A stretch of 64,000 bases of DNA, taken from Rhodoferax sp. U2-2l (GTDB lineage: Bacteria > Pseudomonadota > Gammaproteobacteria > Burkholderiales > Burkholderiaceae_C). The stretch is taken from assembly GCF_020594515.1 (NCBI RefSeq), contig NZ_JAJCTH010000001.1, positions 124,001 through 188,000 of the forward strand, in the 5' to 3' direction. The notes beneath the pieces were generated by a model. The model ran no database searches, was not told the origin of the DNA, and saw only the letters and a program-made list of their open reading frames with translations. This document shows, one piece after another, positions 19,981 to 27,778 of the stretch (positions within the stretch are counted from its first letter, which is position 1; each line of letters starts with the position of its first letter). Made by a program: the position numbers and the translations under genes.

Positions 19981-20955
19981 ATGACTATCTCACTAAAGCA
20001 AGGAGCCACAGGCTCTGCACGCGGGCAATTGGCAACCTACCTGGGACTTGCTGCCGTTTTGCTGGGTATGGTTATTTTCTTCGGCAGCCTGAGTGAATAT
20101 TTCTTCAGCGTTGCCACATTCCTGGCGATCGCCAACGAAATTCCAGCGTTGCTGGTGATGTCGGTCGGCATGACGTTTGTCCTCATCATTGCCGGAATCG
20201 ACCTGTCCGTCGGTTCGGTGCTGGCGTTGTCGGCAGCCGCAGCGGCAAACGCGATTTTGCAGTGGCACTGGGGTAGCGTACCTGCTGCACTTCTGGGGCT
20301 TGCGGTCGGCTTGGCCTGCGGCGCTTTCACCGGCTGGGTCTCGGTGGCCTGGCGACTCCCGTCCTTCATCGTGTCCCTGGGCATGTTGGAGGCGGTGCGC
20401 GGTGGTGCTTATGTCTTGACGGACTCAAGAACGCAGTATGTGGGCGACGCGATGGCCGGTCTGGCAACGCCGTGGCTGGCGGGCATTTCTACCGCTTTCT
20501 TTATCGCGGTAGCGCTGGTTTTCGTCGCTCAAATTGTGCTGACGAAAACTGTTTTTGGGCGCTATGTGGTGGGCATAGGCACCAACGAAGAAGCGATGCG
20601 CCTGGCAGGCATCAACACCAGCCCGATTCGTATCGCTGTGTTTGCGTGTACTGGTTTACTGGCTGGTCTGGCTGGTTTAATGCAATCCGCCCGGCTGGAA
20701 GCGGCAGATCCCAACTCGGGCACCGGTATCGAATTGCAGGTGATTGCGGCCGTGGTGATTGGCGGCACCAGCCTGATGGGCGGGCGTGGCTCGGTGATCA
20801 ACACCTTGTTTGGTGTCTTGATCATCGCTGTGCTTGAGGCTGGTTTGGCACAGATCGGCGTGAGTGACCCCAGCAAACGCATCATCACCGGGTGTGTCAT
20901 TGTGATTGCGGTCATCATTGACACGCTGCGCCAAAAACGCGGCGCTGCAGTCTAA
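19981..20955 (+). CDS. rbsC: Ribose ABC transporter, permease
   Basis: A 324-residue inner-membrane permease of the CUT2 family with about 8-10 hydrophobic helices. Recognisable segments are VGMTFVLIIAGIDLSVGSVL, the cytoplasmic-loop motif GTNEEAMRLAGIN that contacts the ATPase, and VIGGTSLMGGRGSV near the C-terminus. It is the translocation path for ribose, working with RbsA and RbsB. The ATG at 19981 is preferred to the upstream TTG at 19969 because homology begins here. It sits 42 bp after rbsA. Confidence 0.92.
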   Translation: MTISLKQGATGSARGQLATYLGLAAVLLGMVIFFGSLSEYFFSVATFLAIANEIPALLVMSVGMTFVLIIAGIDLSVGSVLALSAAAAANAILQWHWGSVPAALLGLAVGLACGAFTGWVSVAWRLPSFIVSLGMLEAVRGGAYVLTDSRTQYVGDAMAGLATPWLAGISTAFFIAVALVFVAQIVLTKTVFGRYVVGIGTNEEAMRLAGINTSPIRIAVFACTGLLAGLAGLMQSARLEAADPNSGTGIELQVIAAVVIGGTSLMGGRGSVINTLFGVLIIAVLEAGLAQIGVSDPSKRIITGCVIVIAVIIDTLRQKRGAAV

Positions 20956-20974
20956 GATACCTATTTTTTAGCAA

Positions 20975-21988
20975 ATGGCTTCGATAAAAGACGTGGCTTT
21001 GAAGGCCAATGTGTCCACCACCACGGTCTCGCACGTGGTGAACAGCACGCGATTTGTGAGCGACAAGGTACGCCATGCAGTGGAATTGGCCATCCGGGAG
21101 TTGAACTATGTGCCCAGTGCTGTGGCGCGCAGCCTCAAAAGCAACTCAACCAAAACCATTGGGATGTTGATTCCCAATTGTTCCAACCCGTACTTCGCAG
21201 AAATCGTCCGCAGCGTGGAGGACCATTGTTTTGGTGCGGGCTACGCGCTCATTTTGTGCAACACCGACGATGACCCGCACCGGCAAGCCGCCTACCTGCA
21301 GGTCATTTCCGAGAAGCGCATTGATGGCGCGATCATCATCTCGACCGGTGACGATGAGGATTTGCTGCGGTTACTGGAAGGCTTGCCCATCCCCACGGTG
21401 CTGCTTGACCGCGAGATCAAGGAAGTCAATTGCGACCTGGTGGAAACAGCGCATTGGCAGGGTGCCCTGATGGCAACCGAACACCTCATTGAACTGGGTC
21501 ACCACCAGATAGCCTGCCTGGCTGGCCCCGCCAACCTCAACTCAAGCGCCCAGCGGGTAGAGGGCTGGCGTGCGGCGTTGGCCAAGAGCGGCCTGACCGA
21601 CGAAGCGTCCCACTTGCTGTGGCAAAGCGACTTCACAAGTCGAGGTGGATTCACGACCATGCAGACCATCCTGCGTTCACCCCAGGTTCCCACAGCCGTT
21701 TTTGTCTGCAACGACCTGATGTGCATTGGTGCGCTGAGTGCCGCCCATCAAGCAGGGGTCCGGGTGCCCCAGGACATCTCGCTGATCGGGTTTGATGACA
21801 TTGAACTGGCAGGGTTTGCCAGCCCGCCCTTAACCACCATTGCGCAGCCCAAGCACCGTATTGGTGTTGCCGCTGTTGACATGGTGTTGGAACGTATTCA
21901 AGGGGGCCGGGTGGAAGCACGACAGGTGATCCTTCAGCCTGAATTGATGGTCAGAAATTCAACGGCAAGACTCAATCCCCAAAATTGA
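20975..21988 (+). CDS. rbsR: LacI-family repressor, probable RbsR
   Basis: A 337-residue LacI/GalR regulator. The N-terminal helix-turn-helix reads SIKDVALKANVSTTTVSHVV, with the hinge helix around NYVPSAVARSL. A periplasmic-binding-protein-like effector domain follows, with FVCNDLMCIGAL and IGFDDIELAGFASPPLTTI. It most likely represses the operon through the twin GCAATCGTTTGC sites before rbsB, released by ribose or a phosphorylated form. It is encoded inside the operon between rbsC and rbsK, which would give autorepression. Its stop lies just before the rbsK start. Confidence 0.9.
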   Translation: MASIKDVALKANVSTTTVSHVVNSTRFVSDKVRHAVELAIRELNYVPSAVARSLKSNSTKTIGMLIPNCSNPYFAEIVRSVEDHCFGAGYALILCNTDDDPHRQAAYLQVISEKRIDGAIIISTGDDEDLLRLLEGLPIPTVLLDREIKEVNCDLVETAHWQGALMATEHLIELGHHQIACLAGPANLNSSAQRVEGWRAALAKSGLTDEASHLLWQSDFTSRGGFTTMQTILRSPQVPTAVFVCNDLMCIGALSAAHQAGVRVPQDISLIGFDDIELAGFASPPLTTIAQPKHRIGVAAVDMVLERIQGGRVEARQVILQPELMVRNSTARLNPQN

Positions 21989-22005
21989 CCCAACAGGTAA
22001 AAGCA

Positions 22006-22962
22006 ATGCCCCCCGCCATGACACAAATAACTCCCAAAATTGTTTGCCTCGGCAGTCTGAACATGGACCTGGTGATCCGGGTGCCGCGAGCGCCCGCTGA
22101 AGGCGAGACCGTTCAAGGCGACTCCATCCGGTATGTGCCGGGTGGCAAGGGCGCCAATCAGGCCGTCAGTTGTGCCCGCCAGGGCGCCAGGGTCACCATG
22201 ATGGGCCGGGTTGGCCCAGACCATCATGGTGAGGTCCTTTGTGAGGCGCTCAAACAAGACGGGATTTTGATCCGCGGCGTGACGGTTGATCCGGATGAAT
22301 CGACCGGTGTTGCCCTGGTGATGGTGGAAGAAGGCGGACTCAACCGCATCGTGGTGATTGCCGGTGCCAACGGCAAGCTCAGTCTTGACGAATCACAACT
22401 TGTTCAGGAACTGAGCGATGCGCAGTTTCTGGTCATGCAGTTTGAAGTGCCGATGCCGCAGGTGGTGCAGGCTGCCACCGTGGCGCGCCGCCTGGGATGC
22501 AAGGTGGTTCTGAACCCGTCGCCTGCAAAGCCTTTGCCTGAAGAACTGTGGCCGCTGGTGGATGTCATGGTCGTGAATGAAACCGAGGCGCGGTTCCTGA
22601 CCGGTTTGTCGCCAGACACCGAACCGCAGGTCGCAGCGGCGGTGGGGCGGCAGTTGATGGCCAAAGGTGTGGCACAAGTGGTTGTCACGCTGGGTGCTCT
22701 GGGGGCCGTGGCCACAGACGCGGGTGGCAGCACCTACCATCCAGCGCCTCAGGTCAACGTTGTCGACACCACGGCGGCAGGCGATACATTTTTGGGTGTC
22801 GTCACTGTGGGTTTGGCCCGCGGTCAGAGTTTGAGCGCCAGTGTTGACATGGGTATCCGTGCGTCGACACTGTGCATTCAGACCATGGGTGCCCAGCCGT
22901 CGATACCCACGCTCGCACAAACCCTGCAAAACACATCTGTTCCGTCCTGGATAACGCTATGA
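22006..22962 (+). CDS. rbsK: Ribokinase
   Basis: A 318-residue PfkB-family kinase that phosphorylates ribose to ribose 5-phosphate. Diagnostic motifs are LGSLNMDLV at the N-terminus, the substrate loop GGKGANQAVS, the mid-protein NPSPAKPLPE and VVNETEARFLTG, and the catalytic DTTAAGDTFLG with its aspartate base. The start is uncertain: ATG 22006, ATG 22018 or TTG 21985 are in frame; 22006 gives a normal length. Its last codons overlap the rbsD start (ATGA). Confidence 0.93.
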   Translation: MPPAMTQITPKIVCLGSLNMDLVIRVPRAPAEGETVQGDSIRYVPGGKGANQAVSCARQGARVTMMGRVGPDHHGEVLCEALKQDGILIRGVTVDPDESTGVALVMVEEGGLNRIVVIAGANGKLSLDESQLVQELSDAQFLVMQFEVPMPQVVQAATVARRLGCKVVLNPSPAKPLPEELWPLVDVMVVNETEARFLTGLSPDTEPQVAAAVGRQLMAKGVAQVVVTLGALGAVATDAGGSTYHPAPQVNVVDTTAAGDTFLGVVTVGLARGQSLSASVDMGIRASTLCIQTMGAQPSIPTLAQTLQNTSVPSWITL

Positions 22963-23357
22963 AACGCCATCTTTTACTCCATGCAGAGCTCTCGCATGTG
23001 ATCGCCACCATGGGTCATGGCGACATGTTGGTTCTTGGTGACGCCGGTCTTCCGATTCCGGTGGGGCCCAACGCGCCCCAGCGTATTGACCTGGCCGTGT
23101 GCCCGGGTACGCCTGGGCTGGAAGACGTGCTGCGGGCCGTGTTGTCTGAACTGCAGGTTCAAAGCACCGTGATTGCGACAGAGGCATTGGATGTCGGCTG
23201 TGCGCCAGCTTGGTACACGAACCAGTTGAGTTTGACGCCCAAAACGGTCAGCCATGAGGAGTTCAAAAAGGTATGTGGTACCGCACGCGCCATGGTGCGA
23301 ACGGGTGAGTGCACACCTTACGCGAACATCATTTTGGTGTCTGGTGTGACGTTCTAA
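22959..23357 (+). CDS. rbsD: D-ribose pyranase
   Basis: A 132-residue RbsD/FucU-family mutarotase that interconverts pyranose and furanose forms of ribose, supplying the furanose used by ribokinase. The catalytic loop MGHGDMLVLGDAGLPIP, with the conserved His and Asp, is near residue 18-35, and a C-terminal TGECTPYANIIL carries the conserved Tyr-Asn. The ATG overlaps the rbsK TGA by 4 bp. It closes the ribose operon. Confidence 0.94.
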   Translation: MKRHLLLHAELSHVIATMGHGDMLVLGDAGLPIPVGPNAPQRIDLAVCPGTPGLEDVLRAVLSELQVQSTVIATEALDVGCAPAWYTNQLSLTPKTVSHEEFKKVCGTARAMVRTGECTPYANIILVSGVTF

Positions 23358-23401
23358 TGCCTTGAATGCGTATACCTGGGCCGTAGCCTGCCGGGCCGAT
23401 C

Positions 23402-23869
23402 ATGCGCGTCTCGGTGGGCGAGATGCCAAGGCACGCAGCCAGTTCCTCGCTGGTGGCGGCGCTTCCCATGCGTGCGCACGCTGCTGGCGTGCGCGCGGGT
23501 CAAGATCGCATCGGCGCGGCCGCTATCATCTCGGCCGTGCTTCAGTACTACATGAATTTCATGCCCCGCAGCGGCTCACGCGACGTGGACAGCTTTCTGC
23601 TCGCCGCCGCCTCAGTTGGCGCGTTGTGCAAGAAAAATGCGTCAATTTCCGGCGCCGAAGTCGGCCGCCAGGTTGAGGTCGGATCGGCCTGCGCGATGGC
23701 TTCAGTCAAGGCGACCAACGCCGCACAACTCACGCTGCGTGGTGATGGTGCGCACGCCATCTCACTCGGCCAGGTGATCCCTACGGTGAACGACACTGGC
23801 CGTGACGTGCTGGACAAATACAAGGAAACCTCCCGCGGCGGTCTCGCCGCCAGCCTCCCCGAGTTTTGA
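23402..23869 (+). pseudogene. sdaA: Decayed L-serine dehydratase gene (sdaA remnant)
   Basis: The frame encodes several SdaA-like blocks: AIISAVLQYYMNFMPRSGSR, DVDSFLLAAASVGALCKKNA, SISGAEVG, then AAQLTLRGDGAHAISLGQ and DKYKETSRGGLA at the end. In intact L-serine ammonia-lyases a segment with the iron-sulfur cysteines (CDPIGG and the following cysteine) lies between EVGSAC and VKA; here the two are joined directly near 23697-23707, so about 45-50 residues are missing. The usual GCQGEVGSA is also altered (GRQVEVGSA). Most of the catalytic N-terminal half is absent and the first ~35 residues are unlike the family. Activity is very unlikely. It lies directly before the serine transporter gene, which suggests a former serine-use operon. 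Confidence 0.85.
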
Positions 23870-23949
23870 GAACGCCACCCTCGCGCCCCGTGCAGCCCCG
23901 CCCGGGCACCCCTTCATACCAACAAAATTACCCACAAAGAGATTAACTC

Positions 23950-25203
23950 ATGAAAAACACGAACCCTACGGCTCTGCAGCGACTGATGCGCCTGAGCCTC
24001 ATTGCCCAGATCACGATCGGCCTGGTCCTGGGCGTCGCCCTGGCCCTGATCGCGCCCGGTGCGACCCCATCCGTCGCGATACTGGGCGACCTCTTCATCT
24101 CCAGCCTGAAGGCGGTCGCGCCAGTCCTGGTGTTCATCCTGGTGATGGCCGCCATCTCCAGTCACGAACATGGTCAGCCGACCCATATTCGCCCGATCTT
24201 GATGTTGTATGTTGTTGGCACGTTGGCCGCTGCCGCGGTGGCCGTCATCGCCAGCTTCAGCTTTCCAACCACGCTGGTCCTGAGCGCGCCGCCGGCCGCT
24301 GGCTCACCACCGAGTGGCATCGTGGTCGTGCTCAAGAACCTGTTGCTGAGCATATTTACCAGTCCGGTCAAAGCCCTGCTGGAAGGCAACTTCATCGGTA
24401 TCCTGGCGTGGGCGGTCGCCATGGGCATGGCGCTGCGCCACGCCAGTGCTGCCACGCGGACGATGCTCAACGACCTGGCCGACGCGGTGACCGGCATCGT
24501 GCAGACGGTCATCCGTTTGGCGCCGCTGGGTATCTTTGGTCTGGTCGCTGGCACGCTGGGTGAATCGGGTTTTGGCGCCTTGCTGGGCTACGCCCATCTG
24601 CTGCTGGTCCTCGTCGGTTGCATGCTTTTTGTTGCGCTGGTGATCAACCCGATGATCGTGTTCTGGAAGATTCGCAGCAATCCTTACCCGCTGGTGTTCA
24701 CCTGCCTGCGTGAGAGCGGCGTGACCGCCTTCTTTACCCGCAGCTCGGCAGCCAATATCCCGATCAACCTCGCACTGTGCAAGCGCATGGGCCTGCACGA
24801 GGACACCTATTCGATCACCATTCCGCTGGGCGCCACGATCAACATGGCTGGCGCGGCCATCACGATCTCGGCGATGGCCCTGGCCACCACACACACACTG
24901 GGCATTCATGTCGATGTACCGACCGCGCTGCTGCTGTGCGTCGTGTCCTCGTTCGCCGCCGCCGGCGTGTCAGGGGTGGCGGGCGGCTCGCTGCTGCTGA
25001 TCCCGATGGCCACGTCGCTGTTCGGCATTTCGAACGATGTGGCCATGCAGGTGGTGGCGATCGGCTTTGTCATCAGCGTGATACAGGACTCGACCGAGAC
25101 CGCCCTGAACTCCTCCACCGATGTGCTGCTCACCGCTGCCGGCTGTGCAGCTGAAACGGGCGAACCGCTGCAACTGGCGAGCACAAGTCAATCGCACGGT
25201 TGA
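23950..25203 (+). CDS. sstT: Serine/threonine:sodium symporter SstT
   Basis: A 417-residue dicarboxylate/amino-acid:cation symporter family protein. Hydrophobic helices span the protein. The serine-rich re-entrant loop appears as [20 protein letters not shown], and the second hairpin region as [13 protein letters not shown] and [20 protein letters not shown]-type sequence near the C-terminus; [19 protein letters not shown] is the conserved last helix with the sodium- and substrate-binding residues. SstT imports serine and threonine with Na+. The reading frame is intact although the adjacent sdaA is decayed. The start follows an AAAGAG ribosome site. Confidence 0.93.
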   Translation: MKNTNPTALQRLMRLSLIAQITIGLVLGVALALIAPGATPSVAILGDLFISSLKAVAPVLVFILVMAAISSHEHGQPTHIRPILMLYVVGTLAAAAVAVIASFSFPTTLVLSAPPAAGSPPSGIVVVLKNLLLSIFTSPVKALLEGNFIGILAWAVAMGMALRHASAATRTMLNDLADAVTGIVQTVIRLAPLGIFGLVAGTLGESGFGALLGYAHLLLVLVGCMLFVALVINPMIVFWKIRSNPYPLVFTCLRESGVTAFFTRSSAANIPINLALCKRMGLHEDTYSITIPLGATINMAGAAITISAMALATTHTLGIHVDVPTALLLCVVSSFAAAGVSGVAGGSLLLIPMATSLFGISNDVAMQVVAIGFVISVIQDSTETALNSSTDVLLTAAGCAAETGEPLQLASTSQSHG

Positions 25204-25248
25204 GTTGCCGTGCGGTGAGCGATTGATCGGGCGACGTCCGGGCGGGCG

Positions 25249-25420
25249 TCAGCGCAAGACCGTCGAGCTCATGGCGCAGCGGTCCTTGCCTTGTTCCACG
25301 CGCACCTTCATGCGTTGACTGTCGATGTCGGTGACTTCGATAAGATCACTTCATTGGCACGCAATCCGGTGCCGTAGGCAAGCGTCACGATCGCCGGACT
25401 ACGCACCTGAATTTTGGGCG
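25249..25420 (-). pseudogene. Tyrosine recombinase remnant
   Basis: The minus strand contains two adjacent pieces in different frames: first AIVTLAYGTGLRANEVI, the box I region of phage-integrase-type recombinases including the catalytic arginine, then VTDIDSQRMKVRVEQGKDR and a stop at 25249. A frameshift separates them, the usual GKGGKDR is shortened, and both N- and C-terminal parts are gone. This is a dead fragment of an integrase/transposase gene. It marks former mobile DNA beside the DUF488 genes. The rest of the 25204-25772 gap holds only the dispersed repeat copy. Confidence 0.7.
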
Positions 25421-25595
25421 GAATGACTGAAACGGAGATTGCAGTTCGGCGAAAGACTGTTATGGAGCAGCCACCCCAAATACCCGCTTCTGGTCGTCAC
25501 ATATCTGCCACGGTCTCCAAGTGTTCACCCGAAACTTGACGTTGGGAGCCTGGATCAAATCGGGCAACCATACAGCTGCCGGTCGTCGGTGCGAG

Positions 25596-25646
25596 CAACG
25601 TGCCCACAGCGGTCAGCCACCGTTCGAGGAAGCAGTCATTCAAACT
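25596..25646. repeat. Dispersed 51-bp repeat, copy 2
   Basis: Same orientation as 17062-17112, 43 of 51 bases identical. Together the two copies bracket the rbs operon, the sdaA remnant, sstT and the recombinase remnant. Confidence 0.6.
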
Positions 25647-25772
25647 CGCCCATGGGAATCAATAAAGACTCGAAATTAGACGTCGGTTATGAAGCGACTT
25701 TGAACTCGAAATTCAACCAGTCATACGGAAGCGCTCGCACTTTGGTAGTAAATTCAATCGCTTGAATTTACT

Positions 25773-26204
25773 TCATAAATGAACTATTTCAACATTAGTC
25801 CATTTGTTACGAAGATATTCCGCAACAACACGCCGATGGCAGTGGTGAGGTTTGTCTTCGCTGCAAAGTAAGCAACTGCCATCAAGTTGATGGGGATCAA
25901 TGTCCTCAATGCGACGCTTGGTCATTAGATCAAGAAACTTATTCTCGTATACGTTCCATGCGCCACCATTCTTTTTGTACTCATCCAAAATATCTTTAGT
26001 CGGTGCCAGTTTTGAAGCATGTTCGTAGCCAAGACCGCATATCTGTTTAGTAAAATATCTCAAATCGTCTCTTTTTGCAAAGCCAGCAAGCTGAGAAATA
26101 TTGTTCAGACGTACATCAACTAGCTTCTTTGCCCCCGATTCAGTCAAACGTGTGAAAAAGCCCTCCGCTGAAGTTTTTGTGAATCCAATCGTGTAAATTT
26201 TCAC
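25773..26204 (-). CDS. DUF488 family protein (second of a tandem pair)
   Basis: A 143-residue DUF488-type protein. The N-terminus KIYTIGFTKTSAEGFF and VDVRLNN resemble the family's TIGHS and DVR motifs. Near the C-terminus lies C-S-E-x(4)-C-H-R (CLLCSEDKPHHCHRRVVAEY), the family hallmark with two cysteines and a histidine that could bind metal or act chemically. The biochemical function of the family is unknown to me. The start overlaps the upstream DUF488 gene by 4 bp, so the two are made together. Base composition is clearly AT-richer than the flanks, suggesting transfer. Confidence 0.85.
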   Translation of the reverse strand: MKIYTIGFTKTSAEGFFTRLTESGAKKLVDVRLNNISQLAGFAKRDDLRYFTKQICGLGYEHASKLAPTKDILDEYKKNGGAWNVYENKFLDLMTKRRIEDIDPHQLDGSCLLCSEDKPHHCHRRVVAEYLRNKWTNVEIVHL

Positions 26205-26842
26205 TCGTCGTCCTCTTCGTTGTATGCGACTTCAGCGCTTTTCACCGGCTTTCCGCGACTTACTTTTCTATCATACGCAATGCGATCGCCTTGCATATCG
26301 TAGGCATCGTTGACGGTGAGTTCCTCAGATCGAAACATGTCAGCCTCGCTAAGTCCCATTTTTGCAATCAATCTTCTGACCGCATCACAGTGCAATTCGG
26401 TTGAACCATCCTGCAAAATATGTATGACTTTTTCGCCACGATTTGACAGTTCTCTGGAAACGAGGATGGTCCGATGGCAATCCAGCGGATCTTTCTCAGA
26501 GCACATGAGGGCTATTCTGTGTGTGTCCGAGCCTTCAATAATTCGGTCAATGCCCGATTGAAAAATCGGCGTCTTTGCGAGCAACTTATAACTGACCTTG
26601 TCATTAATGTAGCAACTCTCATCGTCGCTTCTTGCACCAAGTTCCTTGCCAAGAAATACATATCGAATTCCATTCGCCTTCAACGAACCACGGAGTTCTT
26701 CCCGATTGAATTGAGGATTGAACCGACTGTACGGTGCAGACCGTACGTCAGCAATTGCCGTTACACCCTGCTTTTTAAGTAATTCAGTCAACTTTTCGAT
26801 TGTTTGGGTCGAATGCCCGACGGTGTATATCTCAGTTACCAT
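26201..26842 (-). CDS. DUF488 family protein (first of a tandem pair)
   Basis: A 213-residue DUF488 protein, longer than its downstream neighbour and only distantly similar. It begins EIYTVGHSTQTIEKLTELL, followed by IADVRSAPYSRFNPQFNRE and the CSEKDPLDCHRTILVS box with the two conserved cysteines and His-Arg. An additional ~70-residue acidic C-terminal tail is not shared by the second protein. I chose ATG 26842; the frame is open to 26881. The 4-bp ATGA overlap with the next gene shows a two-gene unit. The DNA is AT-rich, like that of its partner, and lies near a dead tyrosine recombinase. Function unknown. Confidence 0.85.
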   Translation of the reverse strand: MVTEIYTVGHSTQTIEKLTELLKKQGVTAIADVRSAPYSRFNPQFNREELRGSLKANGIRYVFLGKELGARSDDESCYINDKVSYKLLAKTPIFQSGIDRIIEGSDTHRIALMCSEKDPLDCHRTILVSRELSNRGEKVIHILQDGSTELHCDAVRRLIAKMGLSEADMFRSEELTVNDAYDMQGDRIAYDRKVSRGKPVKSAEVAYNEEDDE

Positions 26843-27314
26843 GAATTTGAGCGCATCTTTGTTGAGTAATATGGGATGCAATCACCCTGAAAGCAAACCC
26901 ATGGTAGACCTCGACCAAGCTGACACAAAGCGCAGCATCTCCGATAGGGTACTTTTCGTCGCCCCGGAGCAAATACGCTTCTTCAATTTCAGTATCTGTT
27001 ACCGACATTGGATAAGGATTTCCACTCAAGGTGAAGCGACCGCGCACACATCGTCGTCCTTGAAGGAACCGGCGGCCACGACAGGCAGCAATCCTCAAAC
27101 CTATCTGGGTGATCCCCGCCAGGCCGGCAGCCCAAATGCTCCACTGCAAATGCTCACAACGTGTACGCGCTGCTTCAGCTTGCGCGTCATGTTCGTCTAC
27201 TCTTGAAACAATTTTTTTGACATCAACGCAAAAGTGATTTTCATCTTTGAGTTTTGTTATCGACCCCGCGACAGACAGCGTTTTCCAATACAAAAGTAGC
27301 GATGTTGCTGACAT
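26832..27314 (-). CDS. Doubtful hypothetical protein between mobB and DUF488
   Basis: A 160-codon open frame from ATG 27314 that overlaps the 3' end of mobB by about 74 bp and ends 11 bp inside the first DUF488 gene. Its second half has a natural-looking composition (TDTEIEEAYLLRGDEKYPIG, ALCVSLVEVYHGFAF), its middle is arginine-rich. No family is recognised. It may be the 3' end of a gene truncated when the AT-rich DUF488 block arrived, or a chance frame. If it is not real, the ~400 bp between mobB and DUF488 hold no gene. Confidence 0.3.
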   Translation of the reverse strand: MSATSLLLYWKTLSVAGSITKLKDENHFCVDVKKIVSRVDEHDAQAEAARTRCEHLQWSIWAAGLAGITQIGLRIAACRGRRFLQGRRCVRGRFTLSGNPYPMSVTDTEIEEAYLLRGDEKYPIGDAALCVSLVEVYHGFAFRVIASHITQQRCAQIHGN

Positions 27315-27762
27315 CCGCCAAATCTAACTGCACCAACGTGTCATTCGGAACCGGGGTTTCACTTGCAATGGCCACGATCCCGGGCCACTGCGGCCACAAC
27401 ATCGGCTGGCCCTGGCTCTGGCGCCAGACCTCCAGCTTCGGAAAGTCACCGCCCTTGAAACCTTCGATCAGCACCAGGTCACAGTGTTGCAGGCGGTCGA
27501 GCAAGTCATCGAGCGGCGGCTCGGGTGCGCCACGCAGTTCATGCATCAAGGCCCAGCGCTCATTGCCAAGCAATAACACTTCCTGGCAGCCCGCCTCGCG
27601 TAAACGGTACGAGTCTTTGCCGGGGTGGTCGATGTCGATGTTTTTGTGGCTGTGTTTGATCAGCGACACCACCAGGCCACGCCCGGCAATCTCCGGCACC
27701 AGCCGTTCCAGCAAGGTGGTTTTTCCCATACCGGAATGTCCGGCAATACCAAAGATCTTCAT
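27241..27762 (-). CDS. mobB: MobB, molybdopterin-guanine dinucleotide adapter
   Basis: A 173-residue GTP-binding protein of the MobB family, with Walker A GHSGMGKTTLLERL at the N-terminus, the switch-like VVSLIKHSHKNIDIDHPGKD and the Walker-B-type DLVLIEGFKGGDFPKLEV. MobB assists MobA in attaching GMP to molybdopterin, producing the bis-MGD cofactor that TorA needs. It lies 16 bp after the hybrid kinase gene on the same strand, at the end of the tor cluster, so cofactor supply is probably co-expressed with the reductase. The C-terminus is slightly long. Confidence 0.92.
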   Translation of the reverse strand: MKIFGIAGHSGMGKTTLLERLVPEIAGRGLVVSLIKHSHKNIDIDHPGKDSYRLREAGCQEVLLLGNERWALMHELRGAPEPPLDDLLDRLQHCDLVLIEGFKGGDFPKLEVWRQSQGQPMLWPQWPGIVAIASETPVPNDTLVQLDLADVSNIATFVLENAVCRGVDNKTQR

Positions 27763-27778
27763 GTGTCTTATTCTTTCT

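Noticed and set aside
23358-23401. Possible N-terminal part of sdaA upstream of the remnant
   Set aside because: No SdaA-like motif could be read in any frame here.
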